Below the pieces are notes generated by a model. That model saw only the letters and a list, made by a program, of their open reading frames with translations. It was not told the DNA's origin and did no database searches. A DNA stretch of 25,128 bases from assembly GCA_964556895.1 (NCBI GenBank), contig CAZKYC010000070.1, forward strand, positions 1 through 25,128, given 5' to 3'. This document shows, in pieces, positions 1-7,385 of this stretch. Positions within the stretch are counted from its first letter, which is position 1; every line of letters starts with the position of its first letter. Made by a program: the position numbers and the translations under genes. This DNA is from Hinthialibacter sp964556895. GTDB taxonomy: Bacteria > Hinthialibacterota > Hinthialibacteria > Hinthialibacterales > Hinthialibacteraceae.

Positions 1-2
1 AC

Positions 3-59
3 CCAATTCCAGGTCATCCAGCAAGGGAAGTACTCAAATATCGGAAGAACCACAAATGA
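3..59 (+). CDS. Possible 3' end of a plus-strand gene (partial)
   Basis: An open frame enters from the left edge and stops at TGA 57-59, ten bases before a plus-strand intrinsic terminator (69-91). The last 18 codons end in a basic tail (KYRKNHK). The terminator implies a transcript arriving from the left, and this frame is the one that stops just before it; the other two plus frames run through the hairpin. Too little is visible to name a product, and the stretch could equally be untranslated 3' sequence. Confidence 0.25.
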   Translation, partial: PIPGHPAREVLKYRKNHK

Positions 60-68
60 TAAACCAAG

Positions 69-95
69 AGCCGCTCATCTGAGCGGCTTTTCTCG
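69..95 (+). terminator. Intrinsic terminator, plus strand
   Basis: An 8-bp perfect stem AGCCGCTC / GAGCGGCT (69-76 and 81-88) with loop ATCT is followed on the plus strand by TTTTCTCGTTT. It would end a plus-strand transcript from outside the window. On the minus strand the hairpin is not followed by a T run, so it is a weaker terminator for the gene at 227-3847. Confidence 0.65.
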
Positions 96-99
96 TTTC

Positions 100-174
100 T
101 ATAGTGGTTGCCAGAATTATGTGCGGATTGAGTTTACGTAACTGTATCTATCGTTGTCCGCCGCGGCGAATGCG
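100..174 (+). repeat. Dispersed repeat, copy A (75 bases)
   Basis: This stretch matches 7270-7344 at 68 of 75 positions without gaps, counted by eye. It begins TATAGTGGTTGCCAGAATTA and ends in the palindromic core CCGCCGCGGCGAAT. Both copies lie between the stop codon of a minus-strand gene and a hairpin. No open reading frame runs through it and no transposase is near. It could be an extragenic repetitive element, a small non-autonomous mobile element or a conserved 3'-UTR structure. Confidence 0.8.
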
Positions 175-226
175 CCCCTATTGTAATCACGATCTTCCAA
201 CCTGTAGGAGCAGTTGCTAAGCGATC

Positions 227-3200
227 TCACTCCAACCGCATCCATTCTTCGATGCTAGCCTGATTGAGTGTTATGGAGGCGGTTTTGACCGTTGAGCGGC
301 GTCCGGTGGGGTCGGCGAGTTGAACATACACCGTCTTGGCGCCATTGCCTTCGGGCAACGTCCAACTGGTTTGAGAACGATAGGGCTGCCAGTCAGAGCC
401 GAACACAGGCGTGTTAGACACCCTCATCTGATAGAGCGAACTGAGGCCTGCGGCTTTGATGGTGAGATCGACATTGCGGGCGGTCGTCAATTCATCCTCG
501 CCGTTGATGGCGACAGATTGAATCACCGGGCCGGGCAGCGCCTGCGCCGCCGCCTGCCAATCGTTGTGATAGTCATCGTTGTCGCCAAACGCCCTGAGTG
601 AAAGCGTGTTGGCGCGGCCGCTCAGTAATGAAACCGCCCCGCCATCAAGCCACACGCCCGCTTGAACGCCGGGGTCGCCTGCGCCGGGCGGGTTCGCGCC
701 CCACGACGCCTGGCCGATGATCCATTTGCGGCTGGGCGTCCCTATCTGCGAAATGGGGTACAGTGCCAGGGTTTCGTTTGGCAAAAGCGGAGAATCCAGG
801 CCTAAATCATCCAGCCAAAATTCGACTGAACTGCCGGGTCGTAGTTTCTCTGAAGGCAGCGCCAGCCAGACATTCGCCTGGTTGAGATAGAGACAATACT
901 CAGCCATATCGACGGTGTTGGTGCGCAAGGCTGACAATGAGAGTTTGACCCGTTCCTGGGCGGGCGACACGCCTGACACGTCGATCAGCGACAGGCACAA
1001 TCCCGCCGCGAACGCCTGTTTGGCGAAAGGCAATATCTTGACATCGTCTACATAGCCGCGAAACGATTGGTTGTTACTCAACCCGATCAAAATCGGGTTG
1101 TTATTGGGTTGCATCATGGTTCGCGCTGCGCTCTCGACGGTGCGCTTGTTGTTGTGATAGACGCACACCAGTTCGTTCAATGAGTCGAATGTGCCCGCGA
1201 TGTGCACCCACTGGCGCTGTTTGAGGTTTGACTCAATCTCTTTTTCGCCGTAATAGGCGCGGTTAATGATGTCAAACCGGTGGGGCATGAAACATGGTTC
1301 CCACGGGTGGGAGTTAAAGGGGCCATAGCCCAACATCATCTTGTAGTTGAAAAAATTGGCGTCGCCTTTGGTGAGAATGACCGGGTTGTTCGCTGACTGT
1401 GAGATGGGGTTGATCCACGCTTCGACGGTGATTGAACCGGTAAGGTTCAGCGATTGGTTATGGGAGATAGAGAGCCTGTTTGATTGGCCAGCCAGGCTGA
1501 GCGCGTTTCCGAGGCGCCCATCAGCGCGTGTAGCGCCGCCCTGAAAGGCGCCGTGGTTTTTGAAAAGGCTGAGGTCGGTGACTTGAGCGCCTTCGCTGTT
1601 GAAGTTCATAATCAAGCGCGGCGCCGGGTCGACCACCTGTAGCGTGAAGGCCTGTTCGATAGTTCCATTGCGCCCGTCAGCGCTGAGCGAAATAACAAAC
1701 TCGCCTTCGCTTGGCGGGACGCCGCTGAGTTCGCCGGTGTCAGCAAGCGTTACCCAATCTGGCGCCTGGTCGAGCGACAGTGCGGGCCGGGCGCCGTTGC
1801 GGTAATCGACCGCGACGATGCGGTAGAGGTATGGGGCGCCGACAGTGGCTTGGACGTTAGGCTTTGACAGAAAGGCCATTCCCTGATCGCGGTTGATCCA
1901 ATCGGCCAGGTCTGAGGTACGCCGGGTGACGTAGGTGCGCAAGAACGAGACAGAACTATTGCCGAGTTTGAGAGCGTCGCGGGCGCGGTCGATTTTGGTT
2001 TTCATCACCTCGGGCGAGAACGAATAACTCATCAGTTTGTCAATCTCGCGGTAATACTTGGCGCCCAACACCGGATGATTGAGCATCTTGTTAATGGTCG
2101 GGAACTTGGTTGAGCGAACGTGGGTGTAGTGTTTTCGGTAATTCAGGCTATTGAAGTCTGAGTTGTAGATAAACGAGCCGTTGAGGTCCCACGCCAAGAC
2201 ATAAAACTGGTCGCTGGCCGGGTTGTTATACATCACATAGTTGTGGCCATGGTCGGTGAAGGGAGAATCCCAGTGGGCGATACAGGCCGACACCGCCATC
2301 CAGCGAATGAAGTTGTCGGTATTGATCACCGACTCGACGTTGGCTAAGTAATCGGGCTGCCAGGGTTCGGCATCGTTTAAGACCTTACAGAAGCGAATAA
2401 TGTCGCTGTAGTCGTCTTCGTCTTCGTTGGTTTGTTTGATGTAACAGCCGCGATAGAGGCCGGGGTTGTCGCCGACATACCGCCAGGTGGCCTTGTTTTG
2501 GGGCGTGCCATCGAGAGTGGTTTTATACAAATTGCCATTATCGTTTTCAAAGTAAATGCGCTGGCGCAAAAATTGTGCATCGGGGTTTTCAATGACGACG
2601 CGATAGGGCGTGCCCTCGCCTGGCCTGCCGTTGACATGCAGCCGCACCAGTTCGGTTTCCATGTTGGGCAGCCCGGCGTCTTGATACATTTGAAAACTGA
2701 GGTATTCGCGAAGAATGGTCGCTGAGTTAGTGCCGTTAAAATTCAGGCGGCGAATACGCCCCCGGTATAAATCGTCGTGGGGAAAGCGCACTTTGAAGCG
2801 GCCATTTTGGATACGCGAGCGCCCGCGATGGCGCACATGAACGTTGTAATAGGCCTGATCGCCGTCGTAAAACGTCGCGGGGAAATAGTCATCGGTTCGA
2901 AAGCGGCTCAAGAAGGTTTGATAGACGCTGGGCTTCATGACAAAGCGCAACACCGAGACGGTTTCGTTAGATAGCGCATTCTCAACTACGGTCAGGTAAG
3001 GCCCGTGGTCGCCTTGGGCGGGCAATAGAGTTTCATTGCCGGCGTCGTCTTCGGCCTGAATATAAAACCCAAACACGCTGCCAGCGGTCGAGCCGCGAAA
3101 GGTTGCGCCATAGACGCCGTCGCCTGCGGCGCCGTCGCGGTGTTGCCCGTCGTCAACCATTTCGATGGGGCGGTAGGGCGTGTCGTTCATGCCCCAATAT

Positions 3201-3847
3201 AAATTGACGGCCGCGACGCCGCCGTCGGCGTCGAACACGCGCGCGGTCACAGTGACGCTCTGGCCGGGCTGGGGGATTTTGGGCGAATGGTCAATGTCAT
3301 AGACCAATGGAGCCAGTTGTTCGGTAAACGACGAGTTGCGCTCACCGGGCGTCTCTTGGTCGCTCGACCCCGCCCATGAGGCGGGCAGAAACGCTGGCAG
3401 CGCCGGGTTGCGGCGTTCGATTGACGCGCCCTCTCCATCGGCGGTTTCGGGCCAGGGAGCGCGGTCGTGGTAGCTGACTTCTTCAACCAACTGCCCTATT
3501 GAATCAAACAGCCTCACGTTGTCGCCGGAATTTGAAAAGTTAAACGCAACCCCGCCCGCGTCTGGCGCGAAGCCATAGGCCTGTTCAAACGCCGCAGCGT
3601 CTTCGGCGATGATGAGATATTCATTCGCTGAAAGGACGGTTCCCGCAGGCAACAAAAACTCGTGAGAGTCGAGTTCGTCTTTTACCACCCAGCGCGACAG
3701 GTCGACTGTGGCGCCGCCTGCGTTGTAGAGCTCGATAAATTCGAGACCGGGCTGGGGCGGGTGATACATGATCTCATTGACCACGATGGACGCTTGCGGC
3801 GAAGAAACAATGAATACAATTCCAAGTGTGATAGCCAAATTACGCAT
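227..3847 (-). CDS. Exported LTD / CotH-kinase / LamG multidomain surface protein
   Basis: This 1206-residue protein starts with a signal peptide (about 1-19, cleavage near SSPQA-S). Domains in order: a lamin-tail domain (about 20-140, VVNEIMYHPP, EFIELYN); a beta-sandwich region (about 180-285); a CotH-kinase-like domain (about 298-640, with HNYVMYN and LAWDLNGSF near 535-559); a putative-Ig/cadherin-like domain (about 662-740); a LamG/concanavalin-like domain (about 745-935, ending GYVDDVKI); a weakly similar lamin-tail-like stretch; and a C-terminal Ig-like module (about 1105-1200, KTVYVQLADPTGRRS). CotH proteins are atypical protein kinases; the exported fusions in environmental bacteria have no settled substrate. 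The ATG is preceded by AGGGAG ten bases upstream. No PEP-CTERM, LPXTG or type IX tail is visible, so anchoring is unknown. The gene is monocistronic, divergent from the LptD-like gene. Confidence 0.85.
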   Translation of the reverse strand: MRNLAITLGIVFIVSSPQASIVVNEIMYHPPQPGLEFIELYNAGGATVDLSRWVVKDELDSHEFLLPAGTVLSANEYLIIAEDAAAFEQAYGFAPDAGGVAFNFSNSGDNVRLFDSIGQLVEEVSYHDRAPWPETADGEGASIERRNPALPAFLPASWAGSSDQETPGERNSSFTEQLAPLVYDIDHSPKIPQPGQSVTVTARVFDADGGVAAVNLYWGMNDTPYRPIEMVDDGQHRDGAAGDGVYGATFRGSTAGSVFGFYIQAEDDAGNETLLPAQGDHGPYLTVVENALSNETVSVLRFVMKPSVYQTFLSRFRTDDYFPATFYDGDQAYYNVHVRHRGRSRIQNGRFKVRFPHDDLYRGRIRRLNFNGTNSATILREYLSFQMYQDAGLPNMETELVRLHVNGRPGEGTPYRVVIENPDAQFLRQRIYFENDNGNLYKTTLDGTPQNKATWRYVGDNPGLYRGCYIKQTNEDEDDYSDIIRFCKVLNDAEPWQPDYLANVESVINTDNFIRWMAVSACIAHWDSPFTDHGHNYVMYNNPASDQFYVLAWDLNGSFIYNSDFNSLNYRKHYTHVRSTKFPTINKMLNHPVLGAKYYREIDKLMSYSFSPEVMKTKIDRARDALKLGNSSVSFLRTYVTRRTSDLADWINRDQGMAFLSKPNVQATVGAPYLYRIVAVDYRNGARPALSLDQAPDWVTLADTGELSGVPPSEGEFVISLSADGRNGTIEQAFTLQVVDPAPRLIMNFNSEGAQVTDLSLFKNHGAFQGGATRADGRLGNALSLAGQSNRLSISHNQSLNLTGSITVEAWINPISQSANNPVILTKGDANFFNYKMMLGYGPFNSHPWEPCFMPHRFDIINRAYYGEKEIESNLKQRQWVHIAGTFDSLNELVCVYHNNKRTVESAARTMMQPNNNPILIGLSNNQSFRGYVDDVKILPFAKQAFAAGLCLSLIDVSGVSPAQERVKLSLSALRTNTVDMAEYCLYLNQANVWLALPSEKLRPGSSVEFWLDDLGLDSPLLPNETLALYPISQIGTPSRKWIIGQASWGANPPGAGDPGVQAGVWLDGGAVSLLSGRANTLSLRAFGDNDDYHNDWQAAAQALPGPVIQSVAINGEDELTTARNVDLTIKAAGLSSLYQMRVSNTPVFGSDWQPYRSQTSWTLPEGNGAKTVYVQLADPTGRRSTVKTASITLNQASIEEWMRLE

Positions 3848-4172
3848 TGAATAACGACTCCCTACACAGAACGAAAAGGCGAAACCGCCTTCAACATACT
3901 ATATCATAAGAGGTTTCAACTAGTCATCTTTAAGATTGAAGGACTGTAAAAGAAAGCATCTTCGATCCGTTTGATTTATCGTTGTGTAAGGCAGGGGCGC
4001 AACTCTGCCCGCTGCAAATGATCAAGCATGTTTGAGATGGCTTCTGGTTTGTCCGCAATGCTGGATATAAATTGGCCCAACATTCATCCGGCGATTGACC
4101 AAATCGCGCTTAAATGGTAGAAAAGCCTATCCCCCGTTTGGTTTGTGATGCGGGTTTTGAAGGGACGAGATT
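3848..4172. other. Divergent intergenic region (325 bases)
   Basis: No gene is seen here. It separates the minus-strand CotH gene from the plus-strand LptD-like gene and must hold both promoters. A plausible plus-strand promoter is annotated at 4095-4123. Close to the CotH gene, a 6-bp stem (3876-3881 with 3886-3891, loop AAAC) is followed on the minus strand by TTTTCGTT. This is a small hairpin in the presumed 5' leader, just upstream of the AGGGAG ribosome-binding site. No convincing minus-strand promoter was found by eye. Confidence 0.5.
4095..4123 (+). promoter_or_regulatory. Candidate sigma70-type promoter of the LptD-like gene
   Basis: TTGACC (4095-4100), a 17-base spacer and TAGAAA (4118-4123) match the -35/-10 consensus at 5 and 4 of 6 positions. 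It would start transcription near 4130, about 43 bases ahead of the TTG start codon. Prediction from sequence only. Confidence 0.4.
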
Positions 4173-4175
4173 TTG
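4161..4175 (+). promoter_or_regulatory. Ribosome-binding site that fixes a TTG start
   Basis: AGGGA (4161-4165) lies seven bases before TTG 4173-4175. The same frame has a TGA stop at 4158-4160, so no earlier start is possible, and starting later would remove the signal peptide. TTG is therefore the initiation codon. Confidence 0.75.
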
Positions 4176-6512
4176 GCGATCCGGCACGTACCATTATTGA
4201 TAGCGATTGCCGCGCTGTCATTTTCTGCGCAGGCGCAAGAGTTTCTGTCGACTGCGGCTGACGCCCCGGTTGAGATTATCAAAGGCGAAGTTGAATATGT
4301 GGTCGACAGCGACGCGCTGATCATTACCTCCAGCCAGGGCAAACAAGCCACTCTTTCAAAAGGCCGGACCTCCATCACCGCCGACGCCATTGAGTTTCGC
4401 TCAGGCGCTGAGATTCTCAGCGCCACCGGCGGCGTCAAACTGTGGGAAAACGGGCGCATTCTTCGCGGCGAGCGCTTGTGGGCCGACCTCAAAAACGACA
4501 CCGGGACGCTATGGGCCGTACTCGACGCCGAATTGAACGAAGGGTTTTACTTCAAGGGCGAACGCCTCGAATACAAACCGCGCCAGGCGGGCGCGCTCGA
4601 AACTCCCGACGGCAGCGAGACCATCCGCGAATACACATTGTTTGACGGCAGCGTAACCAGCAACGACCTGCCTCACCCGTATTACTATTTTAAATTTGAC
4701 CGTCTGGTGGTTGTCCCTAACACGCGCTATTGGCTCTATGACATGGTGTATTACACTCAGTTCATGCCGATGGCCTACCTGCCGTTTTATTCAAAGTCGC
4801 TGCGTGAGAACAAGGTGGCCTATTACATTTGGGCGGCCCATTACTCGCGCCTGGGGTTTGTGTTGTTTAATAAGATCAACATCGTTCCCAGCGACGAATA
4901 TATGATCGACCTCTATGGCGACTACCACACCAAGGCGGGCATCGGCAAGGGCGCCAAGTTTCAGTGGGACATCGAGGGCGAGTATGGCCCCGAAGGTCAG
5001 GTATATGGTTACCACATCAAACAAGAAGCGCCCGACAACGACCGCATCTTTGACGGCGAAGACCGCTTTCACATAGCGGCTGAATACGCCCAAGACCTGC
5101 CCTATGACATGCGGCTGACGGTGAAGGGCCACAAGTTTTCCGACTCTGAATATCGCCAAGACTACCGCTCGCCCGAGCGCGTGCGCCAGATCGACACCCG
5201 CGAGTCCGAACGCGATTTGACCTCGAATGTGAACTTCACCAAGCGTTTTAATGACCAAAGCATCCGCATCACCGGGGCGTTCAGGTTGGATGAGTTTTAT
5301 TCAAACGGGCTTCCCTATATTGAGCGCAAGCCGCAGGTCCACGCCGAACAATACCCGATCAATATTATGAACACCGGGCTGTATGGCAGCGCTTCGCTCG
5401 ACTATGGCCGCTATAACCGCGAACAGGGCATCACCTTCCCGCTGGATGAGCGTACGCTGGTGCAACAGACACAGTTCTCTGACAAGTTCACCCGCTATGA
5501 CGCTGACGGCAAGTTATCATATCCGTTCTACCTGCCAGAGCGCTTCACGCTGGAGCCGTGGGTGGGCTATCGCGCCACCATTTATGAAGACGCCCACCGC
5601 TTGGTCAACGACCCGGTCACGGCGTCGCTGCAGCGGTTTGACTATGACTCAGAGTCGCGCATGATGGCCCAAGGCGGCCTGAGCCTGTCAACGCGGCGAA
5701 CGATGGAGTTTGACCCGTTCTTAGACCGCTTTGACCGCATGAGAGTGTTGTTTGAGCCCGTAATCGATTATGGCTACTACCTGCCCGACACCGACCTTGA
5801 AGACCTGACCACGCCAGCGGGCGGGCGCTTTCCGTATGTAGACCCCATCGACGGCTTTCGCGCTGAGATGCACAGCGTCAAGACGATGTTTCGCGCCCGC
5901 GTTCAGGGCAAAGACGCCAATGGCTTCACCTCTGATTTCTTACGCGCCTCAGTCGGCCTGGCCTATGAAGTGTTTCCCGATGAAAACCTTCGTTTCGATA
6001 ACTTCTTGTTTTTTGACGACGTCGCCGAAGAGAACGACCAGCGCTTTTCTGACCTGATTCATGAATTCGCCATGAACCCCTACCCTTGGTGGACGCTGGG
6101 CGGCAACCTGCGCTATGACATTGATGATGGAGAGATGCGCTCACAATATTACTTCTCTCAATTCAACATCATCGACCGGGCGCGGCTGTCGATTGGCTAC
6201 TATACGTTTCGGTATCCGTTCTTAGATTTAAGCGAGCAACAAGATACGTCGCTGCGGCTCATTTGGGACATCTCAACCAAGTGGGCGATGTTTTATGAGA
6301 TGCGGTATGACATTGACGACGAACTCTTTCGCCGAAACACCATCGGCCTGATGCGTAATATGTATGACTTCTTTGGCACCATCGAGTTTGAACACGAACG
6401 CCACCCGACGCTGGGCGATGACTTTAGCGTCCAGGTCAGTATTCAGCTTTCGGGCCCTGACGGGCGCCCGCGCTCCATCCAACCCGGCGGCCCCAGCTTT
6501 GTTTCGTATTAG
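4173..6512 (+). CDS. lptD: LptD/OstA-like LPS-assembly outer-membrane protein
   Basis: This 779-residue exported protein has a signal peptide (about 1-21, ending SFSAQA-QEF), an OstA/LptA-like beta-jellyroll region (about 30-150) and a long beta-barrel region (about 200-770). The barrel is rich in alternating aromatic strands and ends in FVSY, with an aromatic last residue as expected for an outer-membrane barrel. LptD inserts lipopolysaccharide or related glycolipid into the outer leaflet after transfer by LptA. Length matches the family (about 750-850). The protein contains no cysteine, so it cannot form the disulfides that proteobacterial LptD needs. It starts at TTG and converges on the pseudopilin gene, with 21 bases between the stop codons. 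A different OstA-domain barrel protein is the main alternative. Confidence 0.75.
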   Translation: MAIRHVPLLIAIAALSFSAQAQEFLSTAADAPVEIIKGEVEYVVDSDALIITSSQGKQATLSKGRTSITADAIEFRSGAEILSATGGVKLWENGRILRGERLWADLKNDTGTLWAVLDAELNEGFYFKGERLEYKPRQAGALETPDGSETIREYTLFDGSVTSNDLPHPYYYFKFDRLVVVPNTRYWLYDMVYYTQFMPMAYLPFYSKSLRENKVAYYIWAAHYSRLGFVLFNKINIVPSDEYMIDLYGDYHTKAGIGKGAKFQWDIEGEYGPEGQVYGYHIKQEAPDNDRIFDGEDRFHIAAEYAQDLPYDMRLTVKGHKFSDSEYRQDYRSPERVRQIDTRESERDLTSNVNFTKRFNDQSIRITGAFRLDEFYSNGLPYIERKPQVHAEQYPINIMNTGLYGSASLDYGRYNREQGITFPLDERTLVQQTQFSDKFTRYDADGKLSYPFYLPERFTLEPWVGYRATIYEDAHRLVNDPVTASLQRFDYDSESRMMAQGGLSLSTRRTMEFDPFLDRFDRMRVLFEPVIDYGYYLPDTDLEDLTTPAGGRFPYVDPIDGFRAEMHSVKTMFRARVQGKDANGFTSDFLRASVGLAYEVFPDENLRFDNFLFFDDVAEENDQRFSDLIHEFAMNPYPWWTLGGNLRYDIDDGEMRSQYYFSQFNIIDRARLSIGYYTFRYPFLDLSEQQDTSLRLIWDISTKWAMFYEMRYDIDDELFRRNTIGLMRNMYDFFGTIEFEHERHPTLGDDFSVQVSIQLSGPDGRPRSIQPGGPSFVSY

Positions 6513-6533
6513 CGGTGTGAGCTCATCATCAAC

Positions 6534-7151
6534 TCAATACCGCGGGTATTGGTCGAGGGGGTATTCAACCACCCAGCGGCTGTTGACGACCGTGCCGCCG
6601 ACTTTGACGATGTCGCCGCCAGAGATGACGCCATTGGTGGCGTTATAGTCGACGCCCCAAGTCCCGTTCTTCTGGGTGGTGGGGCTGCCCCAGGTCATGT
6701 TGCCGTCAGGGCCGGCGCTGGCGATGCGAAAACTATACCCGCGCGTGCCGTTGCCCGCCTCGCCGCCGTGAAACTCGGTGATCGACCAGTTGTCGAAATA
6801 ATCGTATGTATCGAAAAAGTCGGGGTCGCTTTCACGGGTTTCACTAAAGAACGGGTCGATAGGAATCGAGCCTATATAGTTAATGGGGGTGGTCAGTGGA
6901 TAAAAGCGTTCAGAGAGCCTGATCTGGCCGGTTTTTCCGGTAATTGGATTTGAGCGCGCCATCGGGTAATTGTTGTAATCGAGGTTATACATATCGAGCG
7001 CGGTCTGGAGACTGCGCATGTCAGACTCGGCGCGAGCGACCTTGGCTTTGATCTGGGCGTTCATGAAGTTGGGCACTGCAATCGCCGCCAGGATACCGAT
7101 AATCGCAACAACGATGAGAAGTTCAATCAGCGTAAACCCATTGCGGTACAT
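6534..7151 (-). CDS. Type II secretion / type IV pilin-like major pseudopilin (GspG-like)
   Basis: The 205-residue protein has a class III signal: short leader MYRNG, then FTLIELLIVVAIIGILAAIA. Prepilin peptidase would cut after Gly5, leaving Phe with Glu at mature position 5. A hydrophobic helix (about 6-28) continues into an amphipathic helix (AQIKAKVARAESDM). The C-terminal globular part holds the SAGPDG motif and a DYNATNGVISGGDI segment, both common in the G-like pseudopilins of glycan-degrading phyla. It could belong to a secretion pseudopilus or a pilus; no assembly ATPase or platform gene is in the window, so it looks like an orphan copy. It starts at ATG 7151 with a run of nine G as ribosome-binding site. 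Confidence 0.85.
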   Translation of the reverse strand: MYRNGFTLIELLIVVAIIGILAAIAVPNFMNAQIKAKVARAESDMRSLQTALDMYNLDYNNYPMARSNPITGKTGQIRLSERFYPLTTPINYIGSIPIDPFFSETRESDPDFFDTYDYFDNWSITEFHGGEAGNGTRGYSFRIASAGPDGNMTWGSPTTQKNGTWGVDYNATNGVISGGDIVKVGGTVVNSRWVVEYPLDQYPRY

Positions 7152-7166
7152 AGTCGCCCCCCCCCT
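7149..7166 (-). promoter_or_regulatory. G9 homopolymer as ribosome-binding site of the pseudopilin gene
   Basis: On the minus strand the start ATG (7151-7149) is preceded by CGACT and a run of nine G (7165-7157, nine C on the plus strand), with an A before it. The only purine-rich stretch near the start is this tract, so it must serve as the Shine-Dalgarno sequence. Homopolymers of this length are prone to slippage, which would shift the spacing to the start codon. Confidence 0.6.
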
Positions 7167-7219
7167 AACAAAGTGGTTTTATACAATACGCTACCATAGA
7201 TGGATGAAATTGTCTGCAG

Positions 7220-7256
7220 AAAAAACGAGGCGAAGCAGATTCTGCTTCGCCTCGTT
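7220..7256 (-). terminator. Strong intrinsic terminator, minus strand
   Basis: A perfect 16-bp inverted repeat (7224-7239 and 7241-7256, core GAGGCGAAGCAGA) is separated by one base. Read on the minus strand it is followed by a run of T from the paired AA into the A-rich stretch at 7221-7223, then CTGCAG. It lies 130 bases past the stop codon of the oxidoreductase gene and 70-110 bases ahead of the pseudopilin start, insulating the two. Repeat copy B lies between stop codon and hairpin. Confidence 0.75.
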
Positions 7257-7269
7257 GGTTCATAGATTT

Positions 7270-7344
7270 TATAGTGGTTGCCAGAATTATGTGTGGATTG
7301 ATCTTGCGTAACTGTATCTATCGCTGTCCGCCGCGGCGGATACG
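7270..7344 (+). repeat. Dispersed repeat, copy B (75 bases)
   Basis: Same element as 100-174, with seven mismatches (relative positions 25, 33, 34, 37, 55, 70 and 73). It occupies most of the gap between the stop codon of the oxidoreductase gene (7386, minus) and the terminator at 7220-7256. It therefore falls in the 3' untranslated region of that transcript, in reverse-complement sense. It ends in TCCGCCGCGGCGGATA, a perfect palindrome except at its edges. Confidence 0.8.
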
Positions 7345-7385
7345 GGCGCGCTTTACGCACATATTTTTGACAAACGCTCTAGTTC

